Assembly: GCA_913056395.1 (NCBI GenBank)
Contig: CAJXMG010000014.1
Coordinates: 1 to 64,000 of the forward strand
Origin: an uncultured bacterium
Lineage (GTDB): Bacteria; Planctomycetota; UBA8108; UBA1146
Reading direction: 5' to 3'
Length of the DNA stretch: 64,000 bases
A program made the translations under genes and the position numbers. How positions within the stretch are numbered: position 1 is the first letter of the stretch; each line of letters opens with the position of its first letter. This document shows positions 25,984-35,255 of the stretch, piece by piece. The notes below the pieces were generated by a model, which worked only from the letters and a program-made list of their open reading frames with translations, was not told the origin of the DNA and ran no database searches.

Positions 25984-26721
25984 CTAACAGGCCAATCCAC
26001 CATCGACGCGAAGGGTCTCTCCAGTGATATAGGAAGCCTGCTCACTGGCAAGGAACATGACGGAAGCCGCTACCTCGTCTGGAGTTCCGGATCTTCCAGC
26101 CGGGATTCGCCCTTCGATGGCTTCCCGGGCCTTCTCGGAGATATCTGCCGACATATCGGTGGTGATCATTCCTGGAGCCACGGCATTGACGGTGATGTTT
26201 CTGCTTGCCACTTCCTGAGCGAGCGACTTGACGAAGCCGATGACCCCTGCCTTGCTCGCCGCATAGTTGCCCTGCCCCGGATTTCCGGTCAGGCCGATGA
26301 TACTGGTAATCGCAATAATTCTTCCGGAACGGCTCTTGATCATCGGCCGGATCACTTCTCGTGCACAAAGAAAGGTGCCGCGAAGGTTGGTGGAAATCAC
26401 ATCATCCCAGTCGTCATCCTTGGTCGCCATCACCAGTTTGTCCCGGGTGATTCCGGCGTTGGCCACGAGGACATCAACTCCGCCGAGGATCTCCTGCGCT
26501 GCGGGAAAAAACTCGCTGACACTTGCCGAGTCAGAAATATCGAGCGCCAGTCCGTGGACATCGCCGTCGATCTCTGCGGCGATGGAAGCGGCAGTCTCTG
26601 CGTTTCTTCCAGAGATCACCACCTTTGCACCTGCACCTGCGAAAGCGCTGGCGACGGCCCTGCCGATTCCACGGGTTCCTCCAGTGACGATGACAGACTT
26701 GCCGGTGTAGTCGAGTTTCAT
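25984..26721 (-). CDS. fabG: 3-oxoacyl-ACP reductase
   Basis: 245 residues. It uses NADPH to reduce 3-oxoacyl-ACP in each fatty acid elongation cycle. Short-chain dehydrogenase motifs are all present: VTGGTRGIGRAVA (cofactor loop, about 12-24), NAGITRD (about 88-94), catalytic Ser in AITSIIGLTGNPGQ, Tyr and Lys in NYAASKAG, and PGMITTDM. The ATG overlaps the fabD stop by four bases, which suggests translational coupling. The operon position supports FabG rather than another SDR enzyme. Confidence 0.96.
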   Translation of the reverse strand: MKLDYTGKSVIVTGGTRGIGRAVASAFAGAGAKVVISGRNAETAASIAAEIDGDVHGLALDISDSASVSEFFPAAQEILGGVDVLVANAGITRDKLVMATKDDDWDDVISTNLRGTFLCAREVIRPMIKSRSGRIIAITSIIGLTGNPGQGNYAASKAGVIGFVKSLAQEVASRNITVNAVAPGMITTDMSADISEKAREAIEGRIPAGRSGTPDEVAASVMFLASEQASYITGETLRVDGGLAC

Positions 26722-27686
26722 GACGGGGTTCCTTCCAACAGTTCTTCAATGGAATCCTTGGCGAGCACCGAACGAGTCGGAATGCTGCGGTCGACCTGAC
26801 GAACCAGACCTGCCACAACCTTGCCGGGTCCCGGTTCCAGGACCTCAGCCACTCCATCCTCTATCAGCAATCGCAAAGTCGGCTCCCAGAGTACCGAAGA
26901 TTCGACCTGGCGGATGAGGCCATCACGGATCTCTTCCGGATCACTCACCCGGGCACCGCTGACATTGGCATAGAATGGAATCTCCGGCTCACCGATCTGC
27001 AGGTCTGCAAGAATCGGTTTCAGGGTTTCCGTTGCAGAGGCCATCAGCGGTGAGTGGTATGCACCGGCCACCTCCAGCGGAATCACCCTGCGAGCGCCCT
27101 TTTCCCGGGCTTTCTCACTGGCGACCTCGACCGCAGCCTTTTCGCCACTGATCACAATCTGGGTCGCTGCATTGACGTTGGCAACTGCAACAATTCCTGC
27201 GTCGGATGCTTCTGAAACGGCCTCTCGAACCGTCTGCAGATCGAGGCCCAAAATCGAGGCCATCGTTCCAGCGGTCTTGTCGCAAGCCTCCTGCATCGCC
27301 TTGCCCCGGGCGATCACCACATCGAGGGCATCTTCAAAACGGATCGCCCCGCTGTAGACCAATGCGCTGTATTCCCCGAGTGAAAGCCCTGCCGTCGCTC
27401 GCGCTTCCAGGTGTGAAGCACCGCCAGAGTTTTCAATCACCTTTACCGCTGCCAGAGAAGCGACAAAGATCGCCGGCTGACAGACATCGGTGGCATTGAG
27501 AGCTTCCTGAGGGCCTTCAGCGCAAAGAGCCATCAGGTCACGGCCCATGCGCTCACTGGCGATTTCAAACATGTCTCTGGCAACAGTCTCGTTTTCAAAC
27601 AGATCCCTGGCCATGCCCACAAACTGACTTCCCTGTCCCGGGAAAAGAATGGCACGGGTGGAATCCGGATGGGATAGGTTGGACAT
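26718..27686 (-). CDS. fabD: Malonyl-CoA:ACP transacylase
   Basis: 322 residues. It transfers malonyl from CoA to ACP to supply extender units. The N-terminal block LFPGQGSQFVGMARDL, the nucleophile Ser in TAGLSLGEYSALV (about 102-114), the Arg that binds malonate in ARGKAMQEAC (about 130-140), and the His in AGAYHSPLMASA are all in order. It lies 48 bases after plsX and overlaps fabG. The usual fabH between plsX and fabD is absent. Confidence 0.95.
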   Translation of the reverse strand: MSNLSHPDSTRAILFPGQGSQFVGMARDLFENETVARDMFEIASERMGRDLMALCAEGPQEALNATDVCQPAIFVASLAAVKVIENSGGASHLEARATAGLSLGEYSALVYSGAIRFEDALDVVIARGKAMQEACDKTAGTMASILGLDLQTVREAVSEASDAGIVAVANVNAATQIVISGEKAAVEVASEKAREKGARRVIPLEVAGAYHSPLMASATETLKPILADLQIGEPEIPFYANVSGARVSDPEEIRDGLIRQVESSVLWEPTLRLLIEDGVAEVLEPGPGKVVAGLVRQVDRSIPTRSVLAKDSIEELLEGTPS

Positions 27687-27734
27687 TATTCCTCACTCCT
27701 CAGGGGAACTGAAAATCCCGAAAATGAAAAGGGA

Positions 27735-28787
27735 TCAGGCCTGCTTCTCAGAGCTGCGATCGATGGACTCAACGTTTTCATTGACTGTCCCGATCGCACG
27801 CACCATGTCTTCCTCGAAGCGGGATTCAATCATTCTGCAGGTCCATGTGATGGCGTTACAGATCGCTTTCTCGTCACTTTTTCCGTGGCCTATGGTGCAG
27901 ATTCCCTTGGGCCCCAGAAGTGGAGCGCCACCATACTCTGCGTAGTCAAATCGGCTGGCGATGCTTTTCAGTCCTGCACCGATCATTTCCTTGAGTGGCC
28001 CAAGGTCGAAGCCGCCGACTGAATCGCCGGAAAGCTCACGGGCGATGGTCGAGAAGATGAACTCGGAAAGCCCCTCTGATGACTTGAGGACCACGTTTCC
28101 AGTGAAACCGTCACAAACGATGACGTCCACGGTCGTGTTGAAAAGATCATTTCCCTCAACGTTGCCACAGAAATTCAATCCACTTGCGGACAGAAGTTCA
28201 AAGGTCTCCTTCGCCAGGGAATGCCCCTTGTCCGCCTCCGATCCCACATTCAGCAGGCCGATTCGGGGGGACTCGATACCATAGACCGAGGTCAGGAAGG
28301 TGGCTGACATGGCCGCATTGTGCAGCAGATGCTGCGGCCGGCTTTCCACATTGGCCCCACCGTCACAGAGGATGATCGGCTTTTCTCCGCGCGGCATCGG
28401 CAAAGCGATGGCGGGTCGACGAACTCCTTCATGCATTCGCAGGTGAACCGAACAGGCGGCCACAAAAGCACCGGTGTTTCCTGCGGAAAAGATACCTTCC
28501 ACCGTGCGCTCTTTTTGCATCATGACGATGCTGGCGAGTGAGGAAGCGGGTTTGTTTCTCAGCGCCTCTACGGGCGATTCTTCCATCGTCACCCACTCGG
28601 GAGCATGAACAAACTGCACCCGGTCATTGAGGCCCCCACAGGAATCGATGACAGGCATCACCTGATCCTCAGGGCCAACGAGAATGATCTTCAGGTCGGG
28701 ATTGTTTTCGAGAGCACGGAAAGCACCCTTGACGGGTACGGAGGGAACTTGATCGCCGCCCATGGCGTCGATTGCAATCAAAGGCAT
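27735..28787 (-). CDS. plsX: Phosphate acyltransferase PlsX
   Basis: 350 residues. PlsX makes acyl-phosphate from acyl-ACP to start phospholipid synthesis; it is a peripheral membrane enzyme. Signatures: PLIAIDAMGGDQVP at the N-terminus, FSAGNTGAFVAACS near 97-110, DGGANVESRPQHL near 140, NVGSEADKGHSLAKE near 180, CDGFTGNVVLKSSEGL near 223, and YAEYGGAPLLG near 285. I chose the ATG at 28787, with AGGAGT nine bases upstream; it gives the usual N-terminus. Three tandem 16-bp repeats lie 27-75 bases before the start and may be an operator. It follows rpmF, the order seen in many bacteria. Confidence 0.95.
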   Translation of the reverse strand: MPLIAIDAMGGDQVPSVPVKGAFRALENNPDLKIILVGPEDQVMPVIDSCGGLNDRVQFVHAPEWVTMEESPVEALRNKPASSLASIVMMQKERTVEGIFSAGNTGAFVAACSVHLRMHEGVRRPAIALPMPRGEKPIILCDGGANVESRPQHLLHNAAMSATFLTSVYGIESPRIGLLNVGSEADKGHSLAKETFELLSASGLNFCGNVEGNDLFNTTVDVIVCDGFTGNVVLKSSEGLSEFIFSTIARELSGDSVGGFDLGPLKEMIGAGLKSIASRFDYAEYGGAPLLGPKGICTIGHGKSDEKAICNAITWTCRMIESRFEEDMVRAIGTVNENVESIDRSSEKQA

Positions 28788-28814
28788 ATCGTCACTCCTG
28801 CCCAAGAATCTTGA

Positions 28815-28862
28815 TAACACCAGGTCTTAGTAACACTAGGTCTTGGTAACACCGAGTCTTGA
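28815..28862. repeat. Three tandem 16-bp repeats upstream of plsX
   Basis: TAACACCAGGTCTTAG, TAACACTAGGTCTTGG and TAACACCGAGTCTTGA follow one another without gaps; a degenerate fourth end (AAGAATCTTGA) adjoins at 28804. Between units, the two-unit window TTAGTAACACTAGGTCTTGGTAA is a partial palindrome. The array lies in the rpmF-plsX gap, where a lipid regulator would bind. Confidence 0.85.
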
Positions 28863-28915
28863 ACCAGAGCCTCTGAAGCAAATCCCCTGCAGGAAAAAGC
28901 CAGAGAACCGGGTCG

Positions 28916-29098
28916 CTAGAACTCCTCGACCGCCAACAGAGCCCTACCCCGGTAGGTTCCACAAACATCACAGATGCTGTGGGGGAGGGTCAGGGAATTG
29001 CAACGGGTGCATTTGGTATGAAGGATCGGCCTGACGGCGTCGTGAGCCCTGCGCTTGCGCTTGCGGGCCTGATTGGTTTTACGCTGTGGGACTGCCAT
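28916..29098 (-). CDS. rpmF: 50S ribosomal protein L32
   Basis: 60 residues, basic. It begins MAVPQRKTNQARKRKRRAHDA and carries the zinc-binding pair CTRC and CDVC with 12 residues between, the four-Cys form of L32. I chose the ATG at 29098 because AGGAGCGAG lies just upstream and the canonical N-terminus MAVPQRK results. The order rpmF-plsX-fab is widely conserved and links ribosome and membrane lipid synthesis. Confidence 0.96.
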   Translation of the reverse strand: MAVPQRKTNQARKRKRRAHDAVRPILHTKCTRCNSLTLPHSICDVCGTYRGRALLAVEEF

Positions 29099-29263
29099 CG
29101 ATCTCGCTCCTGTGTCTGTGGTGCCCATACGATTTGGGCTACACCCTGGTTTTTCCTGTCATGGTCTACGGGGGATTCATAGGGACATCCCTGACGATTC
29201 CGCACCCGGACGAACCCGGATGTTATGATTGGCTCCCAAAATGGTCAAGAAGATCCGGAGAAC

Positions 29264-31903
29264 TCAGGAGCCATTTCCAGAGAGTGCCTGGGCCAATTCC
29301 GCGGCCATCGCCCCAAGGGCCTCATCCAGCTGATCCACGGCTTTCCCGCCCGCCTGAGCCATATCCGGGCGTCCACCCCCACCACCACCGAGGATTCCGG
29401 CCCCCATCTTGGCGATTTTCCCGCAATGAACCCGGCCCTTGGGGACCTCCTCAGAGGTCCCGCAGATAAAGCGAACACCGTCTTCTCCAGTGGATGCGAG
29501 CACGAAGGCCCGTTGCCCCTTGCGTCTCTTGAGGGAATCCGCAGCCACCAATAACTGGTCCTGAGGGGTATCGCTCCAATGAGCCACCACCACCTCACCC
29601 GGGTCAGCGGCGATCCTTTGGCCGTGCCCCCCCTCGAGGTCCGCGAGCAGATCGCGATTGGATTGAGCCGCACCCTTGCCCTCACGAAGCTGGCGGTTCT
29701 CCTTGAGGATGGCAGTGAGGCGATCCCCCAACTCCTCTCGGGAACTCTTCATCAGCAGTGCAAGGTCCTGAATCAGGTCTTCATTCTCGCGCATTCGACG
29801 GGCACCCTCGGCACCGGTCAAAGCCTCCACCCGGCGAACCCCAGAGGAAACACTGCCCTCACCGGTGATCATCATCGGGCCGATTTCGCCGGTGTGGGCA
29901 CAATGGATGCCCCCACAAAGCTCGATGGAAAAATCGCCGATCTCAACCATGCGTACCCGGTCACCATACTTCTCACCGAAGAGCGCCATCGCTCCGCGAT
30001 CCTTCGCTTCGTCGATGGGAATATCATCATGAATGGCGATCTCCTGATCGAGCAGAATCCAGTCCTGGACTCGACCTTCCACCTCTTTCAACTGCTCCGG
30101 GGACACCTTTTCGTAATGGCTGATGTCAAAGCGCAATCGTTCAGGTGAAACGAGGGAGCCCTTCTGCTGAACATGATCTCCCACCACCTGACGCAACGCT
30201 GCGTGGAGCAGATGGGTTGCGGTATGGTTACGCTGGATATGCTGGCGACGCTCAAGATCGACGCGGGCATGAACTGCAGCACCCACCTCGATTCCCGCGG
30301 CCTCGATTCCCGAGAGATCGACGGTGTGGAAGAAGGTCCCCTGACCGTCTTTTTGGCAATCGATCACCGGGACTTCCAGCCCGCCGATGTTCAGGGTTCC
30401 GGTATCTCCGACCTGTCCCCCCGATTCGGCGTAGAAGGGCGTACGATCGAGGATCACCCGTCCGTGATCACCGTCTGCACTGAATGAGAGCAGGCTGGCC
30501 TCACCTTCGCCGCCGGAATACCCGACAAACTCGGTGGTTCCCCAGTTACCGGCGAGGTCGTTGCGATCGTCACCGGCGACAGCGACTCCCACCTTGTTCC
30601 CCACTCGGCTCCGGGTGCGCTGTTCTTCCATGAGGTTTTCAAATCCGGGACGGTCCACCTCGACCTCGACTTCCCGAGCCATCTGCTCAGTCAGGTCGAT
30701 GGGGAATCCACAGGAATCATGGAGGAAGAATGCGGCACTGGCAGGGAACGCTTTCGTTCCTGTTTTTTCCATTTGAGCTACTTCTTCATCGAAGCGGGTC
30801 ATGCCAGTTTTCAGAGTTCGAAGGAATTGCTCTTCCTCCTTGAAAATCAATTTGGCAATGAGGTCTTGGCGCTCTTGCAATTCAGGGAACGCTTCCCCCA
30901 TCTCGCGTGTCAGCAAGGGTACCAGCTCATGAAGGAATGGTTTTTCCATTCCCAACTTGTATCCGTAGCGACTCGCCCTGCGCAGAATCCTCCGGAGCAC
31001 ATATCCACGCTCCTCATTGGATGGGAAAGCCCCGTCTGCAATGGCAAAGGAGAGACTGCGGATGTGATCAGAGATCACCCGGTGAGGGATTCCCTCGGGG
31101 CCCTTACTGGGAGCCACTCCCGTGATGTCTCCGATGCCCTCGATCAGGGTCGCCAGAAGATCGGTCTCGTAAACATCATCCTTGTCCTGCAGGATCATGG
31201 TAATCCGCTCGAGACCCATTCCCGTATCGATACTCGGCTTGGGCAAAATGATGCGATCATCCGGTCCACGCTGCTCAAACTGCATGAAGACCAGATTCCA
31301 GATCTCCATCCAGCGATCGCAATCACACACTCCCAAGGCGCAATCGGAGCCGCAGGAGCGTTCTTCCCCACGATCCACATGCAATTCGGAACAGGGTCCA
31401 CAGGGCCCCGTGTCACCCATCGACCAGAAGTTGTCCTTGACCCCGAGGCCGACGATGCGATCAGCGGAAACACCCACATGATCACGCCAGATCTCCCGGG
31501 CTTCATCGTCTTCCTCAAAGACGGAAATCCACATGCGGTCGGCATCGATGCCGAAACGCTCGGTGATCAACTCCCAGGCCCAGGCACACGCTTCCTTTTT
31601 GAAGTAATCGCCGAAAGAAAAGTTGCCGAGCATTTCAAAGAAGGTCAGGTGGCGGGCGGTGTAACCCACATTCTCCAGGTCGTTGTGCTTGCCCCCGGCA
31701 CGGATGCACTTCTGGGAAGAACACGCTCTGGAAATCTCGCGGGTCTCCTGGCCGGTGAAGACACCCTTGAACTGGTTCATCCCGGCGTTGGTAAAGAGCA
31801 ATGTGGGATCTTCGTGGGGCACGACGGGGCTGGAGGCCACCTTTTCGTGCCCGTGGGACTCGAAGTAATCGAGGAACTGATTACGGATCTCTTTTACACG
31901 CAT
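29264..31903 (-). CDS. alaS: Alanine--tRNA ligase
   Basis: 879 residues, full length. The class II catalytic core at the N-terminus shows FTNAGMNQFKGVF (about 36-48), HNDLENVGYTARHLTFFEMLGNF-like block (about 75-95), and GMGLERI near 230. The editing domain has HTATHLLHAAL (about 560) and the metal-binding CGGIHCAHTGEIG (about 665). The C-Ala domain ends with a Gly-rich GGGGGGRPDMAQAGGK segment, as in other AlaRS. It is the last gene of a minus-strand run xseA-xseB-PfkB-alaS, 113 bases after the kinase gene. The ribosome site is weak. Confidence 0.98.
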   Translation of the reverse strand: MRVKEIRNQFLDYFESHGHEKVASSPVVPHEDPTLLFTNAGMNQFKGVFTGQETREISRACSSQKCIRAGGKHNDLENVGYTARHLTFFEMLGNFSFGDYFKKEACAWAWELITERFGIDADRMWISVFEEDDEAREIWRDHVGVSADRIVGLGVKDNFWSMGDTGPCGPCSELHVDRGEERSCGSDCALGVCDCDRWMEIWNLVFMQFEQRGPDDRIILPKPSIDTGMGLERITMILQDKDDVYETDLLATLIEGIGDITGVAPSKGPEGIPHRVISDHIRSLSFAIADGAFPSNEERGYVLRRILRRASRYGYKLGMEKPFLHELVPLLTREMGEAFPELQERQDLIAKLIFKEEEQFLRTLKTGMTRFDEEVAQMEKTGTKAFPASAAFFLHDSCGFPIDLTEQMAREVEVEVDRPGFENLMEEQRTRSRVGNKVGVAVAGDDRNDLAGNWGTTEFVGYSGGEGEASLLSFSADGDHGRVILDRTPFYAESGGQVGDTGTLNIGGLEVPVIDCQKDGQGTFFHTVDLSGIEAAGIEVGAAVHARVDLERRQHIQRNHTATHLLHAALRQVVGDHVQQKGSLVSPERLRFDISHYEKVSPEQLKEVEGRVQDWILLDQEIAIHDDIPIDEAKDRGAMALFGEKYGDRVRMVEIGDFSIELCGGIHCAHTGEIGPMMITGEGSVSSGVRRVEALTGAEGARRMRENEDLIQDLALLMKSSREELGDRLTAILKENRQLREGKGAAQSNRDLLADLEGGHGQRIAADPGEVVVAHWSDTPQDQLLVAADSLKRRKGQRAFVLASTGEDGVRFICGTSEEVPKGRVHCGKIAKMGAGILGGGGGGRPDMAQAGGKAVDQLDEALGAMAAELAQALSGNGS

Positions 31904-32016
31904 CTTGGTTGCACTTCCCTGAATCCTGGAAACCGGTACTCCTGCCGATCTCCCTCGCGGTTCACTTCATCGTCGACCAGCGGAAGAATTCTTCAAGGCA
32001 ATCCCGATCGTCACCT

Positions 32017-32946
32017 TCAGATGATTTGCGGAATCTCCACCGGATCCAGTTCGAGCATGTTTCTGTAGGTCTCAAATCGATCCCGAAGATCTCCTGCGGA
32101 GACGTTTTCGAAGCCTGTAACACCGAATCCCTGACAGCAGAAGGAAGCGGTCACCGTCCCCCATGCCACCGCCACTTTGAGGGCAGACAGATCGGTCCGC
32201 TCACTTTTCAGCAGGCAGCCCATGAGGCCACCCGCAAAGGAGTCGCCGGCACCGGTGGGATCGACCACGTTGGCAAGGGGCAGAGCAGGCAGTGCCACTT
32301 CCCCATCTTCGTGGGAGATGAATGCGCCGTGCTGTCCCCGTTTGATGATCACGCAACGGGGGCCCATCTCGCGAATCTTGCGACCGGCGATGATGACGTT
32401 TTTCTCGCCGGAAAGTTGCTGCGATTCTTCATCATTGAGAACCAGCGCGTCGACACGGCTCAACAAAGCTTCCAGATCGGGGCGGGCGATGTCGATCCAG
32501 AGATCCATCGTATCGACCACCGAAAAGGGAGCTGATGACACCTGATCGAGAACACTGGCCTGGGTCAGCGGGGCTCCATTGCCGAGGAAGAGGAACCCGG
32601 TGTCACGATAGGAAGCCGGAAGATCCGGCTTGAAGTTTTCGAAGACGTTGAGATCAACACTGAGAGTTTCACGATGGTCCATGTCATCGAAGTACTTGCC
32701 GGACCAGCGGAAAGTTTCGCCCCCTGGCACCACTTCCAGACCGTCCAGGCAGATCCCACGGCCAGACATCAATTGCCGATGACTGTCGGGGAAATCCTCA
32801 CCGACCACACCGACCAACTGGACTCCTCCGAAATAGGAAGCGGCCATGGAAAAATGGACTGCAGAACCTCCGAGAGCATTTTCCAATGCTCCATCGGGGG
32901 TTTGGATACTGTCAAAGGCAACACTGCCGACGACGACGAGGGACAT
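32017..32946 (-). CDS. PfkB-family carbohydrate/nucleoside kinase
   Basis: 309 residues. PfkB enzymes phosphorylate sugars or nucleosides with ATP. Visible: an N-terminal GSVAFDSIQTP block, GGSAVHFSMAASYFGG (about 26-41, the family's first signature), and the C-terminal signature VVDPTGAGDSFAGGLMG (about 237-253) with the catalytic Asp. Residues such as ALGGSAVHFS and SFCCQGFGVTGF resemble a group of uncharacterised or adenosine-kinase-like members. The substrate cannot be told. I chose the ATG at 32946, with GGAGG seven bases upstream. It lies 36 bases after xseB, so it is probably in the same transcript. Confidence 0.88.
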   Translation of the reverse strand: MSLVVVGSVAFDSIQTPDGALENALGGSAVHFSMAASYFGGVQLVGVVGEDFPDSHRQLMSGRGICLDGLEVVPGGETFRWSGKYFDDMDHRETLSVDLNVFENFKPDLPASYRDTGFLFLGNGAPLTQASVLDQVSSAPFSVVDTMDLWIDIARPDLEALLSRVDALVLNDEESQQLSGEKNVIIAGRKIREMGPRCVIIKRGQHGAFISHEDGEVALPALPLANVVDPTGAGDSFAGGLMGCLLKSERTDLSALKVAVAWGTVTASFCCQGFGVTGFENVSAGDLRDRFETYRNMLELDPVEIPQII

Positions 32947-32981
32947 GATATCCTCCAAGTGACTAGGGTCCTGATCCCGGA

Positions 32982-33209
32982 TCAGGATTCTTCTTCCGCT
33001 TCTTCCTGCAGGCGTTCGGATACTTCCATGACCCGCAGTTCGGCACGCTTCAATCGGTCTCCACAGATTTTCAGGAGTTCAGCCGCCCGTTCCACATCGT
33101 CTGCCAGTGCATCGACATCGACTTCACGGGAATCCTCAATACGATCGAGGATGGCATCGATCTCTTCCGTCGCTTCCCGGTAACCGGGCTGTTTCTTTTT
33201 TGCTGCCAT
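32982..33209 (-). CDS. xseB: Exodeoxyribonuclease VII small subunit
   Basis: 75 residues, typical size. XseB binds in several copies to the helical region of XseA and is needed for activity on single-stranded DNA. The pattern YREATEEIDAILDRIEDSREVDVDALA, shown here in part, followed by ERAAELLKICGDRLKRAELRV, is characteristic of the family. It lies 129 bases after xseA on the same strand. A palindrome CCTGATCCCGGATCAGG overlaps its 3' end. Confidence 0.92.
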   Translation of the reverse strand: MAAKKKQPGYREATEEIDAILDRIEDSREVDVDALADDVERAAELLKICGDRLKRAELRVMEVSERLQEEAEEES

Positions 33210-33338
33210 CGCGGCGCAACTCCTTCAGACCTATTTTTCGCAGATCCCAGATTATGCCGGGGCTCTTTCCAAAAAGCCCTCTTCTGAAGCAAGGATCCAG
33301 TCTATCGGTTCAGGGAGCCACCGAACAGGTCCACCGCT

Positions 33339-35114
33339 TCAAAGTCCGCGACTTTCCGGGGCAATTTCTGCGGCAGATGACTCCACCCTGGCGTCCACGG
33401 AGCCTTCGCTGAGACGGATGTGAAGGCGGTCCCCCTTCTCCACTTCGTCACTGTTGCGAACCGTTGTTCCCTGTTCATTCTTGATCCACGCAAACCCGCG
33501 ACCAAGGATCTGCTGTGGATCTGCAGATCGATTTCTGCGAATCCGCTGGGCCAGTTGTTCCTGCTCCCGTGTCAGGGAGCGAGTCGCCAAAGAGACGAGC
33601 CTTCGCCGGCTCTCCGACTTCATACGCTGACCATCCTTGAGCCGGTTGCCGGCAGCAGAGATCAACCGTTGGATTCTGGAATCCTGACGCGCTCTCTGCA
33701 GTTGGGTTTGTACGGAAGTGGCAGAGTGGATCCGTCGGGTACGCATCAACAGGGCTTCCCCCTCTTGCTGAATCGCCCGACCCAGTTGACGCTGACAGCG
33801 AAGCCTCTGTGCTTCCTTTTTGTCCACCGCCACAGCGAGTGCCCGCCTGCCCAGAAGTGCCACTCTCTTTCGAGAGTGAATCTGGTGTTCCGTTTCCATC
33901 TCGATCAATGCACCGGCCCGATCGACGATGGATTCCGCCGTCCCCACCACCGCATCCCATGATTCCTGAACTCTGGAAACCAGATACTGGCCAACCGCGG
34001 TGGGAGTCTTCTCCGAATGGGCCAACTCATCGAGAACCGATCGATCCGCATGGTGACCGATGCCGACGACCACCTTCACCGGATGCAGCGCCACTGATTT
34101 GGCGAGATCGAGGGTGTCAAATGCCATCAGATCTGTGCGCGATCCGCCACCGCGAATCACGGCCACCACATCAAACTCCGCTTCTCTGGAGGCAAAGTAT
34201 GCCAGTGCTTTCAGGAGATCGCTTTCCGCCCCCTCACCCTGAACCCTTGCACCACAGAGGCTGATCTCAAAAGCGAATCCGGAACGAACCAATTCGTCGT
34301 GAAAATCTTTCCAGGCATCACTCCCGGGACTGGTGACGACCCCAACCCTCAAAGGGACCGTTGGCATCTCAAGATCGAGGTTGTGACGCTCGATCCCCAA
34401 ACGGCGGACCTCGGCGAGAATCTCCTCTCGCCGGCGCGCCAACTCTCCAAGAGTAAATTCGGGGTCGATCTCCTCCACGGTGACCTGGTACTGGCCACGG
34501 GCCACGTAGAGATCGAGCCGGACCTTGACGCGGATCTTCAGGCCGTCCTCCAACGGAGTGCCATTTTCCTCCAACTTGCGGAAGGAAGCATCGCGCCGGA
34601 AGTTCCACATCACTGCCGAGACTTCAGCCAGAGGTCGATCCACGCCCTGCTCTTTTTCAACCAGACGAAAGTACAGGTGGGAGGCATTGCTGCCACGACC
34701 GAGGCTTCGATCCGCTCCCATGACTTCGCCCTGAAGCCATAAAGTTTTCGGCATGCCCTGAAGGATGGCCTGCCGCACCTCTTCATTCAGGCGCGAGACG
34801 GACCAGTCGGTGGATTCACCGGAGGCGTGACCTTCTTCGGATTGTTCCCTGACCGTTTCTGCGGCCTGGGTCAAACCGGCAATTCCCTCGATCTCGCCGG
34901 TCAGCAGTTTCTCCACCTCTGGCGCCGCCTGGAAACCCAGGGGAAGCAGAATCTTCCCCGCCTCGCCGGCGCTCTCCAGTGGAATCGACCATGCCTTTTC
35001 CTCGCGATGCCAGCGACGACCGGTGACTTCCTTGACTTCGGCGACCAGCACCGCGTCGTAGGGGAAGCGGACCCGTATCCGGCCCTTCTCTGCCCACCAC
35101 TCCAGAATCTTCAT
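33339..35114 (-). CDS. xseA: Exodeoxyribonuclease VII large subunit with extra N-terminal HARP-like domain
   Basis: 591 residues, about 130 longer than typical XseA. The standard enzyme begins near residue 100: WSVSRLNEEVRQAI, an OB-fold with LWLQGEV, then the catalytic domain with GVVTSPGSDAWKDF, IRGGGSRTDLMAFD and VGIGHHADRSVLDELAH, and a long coiled-coil arm for XseB. The first about 50 residues (MKILEWWAEKGRIRVRFPYD and VTGRRWHREEKAWSIPL) resemble the HARP/GRRW-W DNA-binding motif known from SMARCAL1-type helicases and some bacterial helicases. AGGAGA lies upstream of the ATG, so the extension is probably real. The residues joining the two parts (about 60-98) are acidic and low in complexity. 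Confidence 0.9.
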   Translation of the reverse strand: MKILEWWAEKGRIRVRFPYDAVLVAEVKEVTGRRWHREEKAWSIPLESAGEAGKILLPLGFQAAPEVEKLLTGEIEGIAGLTQAAETVREQSEEGHASGESTDWSVSRLNEEVRQAILQGMPKTLWLQGEVMGADRSLGRGSNASHLYFRLVEKEQGVDRPLAEVSAVMWNFRRDASFRKLEENGTPLEDGLKIRVKVRLDLYVARGQYQVTVEEIDPEFTLGELARRREEILAEVRRLGIERHNLDLEMPTVPLRVGVVTSPGSDAWKDFHDELVRSGFAFEISLCGARVQGEGAESDLLKALAYFASREAEFDVVAVIRGGGSRTDLMAFDTLDLAKSVALHPVKVVVGIGHHADRSVLDELAHSEKTPTAVGQYLVSRVQESWDAVVGTAESIVDRAGALIEMETEHQIHSRKRVALLGRRALAVAVDKKEAQRLRCQRQLGRAIQQEGEALLMRTRRIHSATSVQTQLQRARQDSRIQRLISAAGNRLKDGQRMKSESRRRLVSLATRSLTREQEQLAQRIRRNRSADPQQILGRGFAWIKNEQGTTVRNSDEVEKGDRLHIRLSEGSVDARVESSAAEIAPESRGL

Positions 35115-35255
35115 CGACGATCTCTCCTCGCTCGCTGGACCCTACCCGCCACCCGGGCTAACATCCTGCTTCGAGTTTGCGATCCACCGGTCGTTTCCTC
35201 AAGGTCCGAGGGCAAAACCCCCGGAAAACCACCCGATTTGAAGGAGCCGCAGAGT

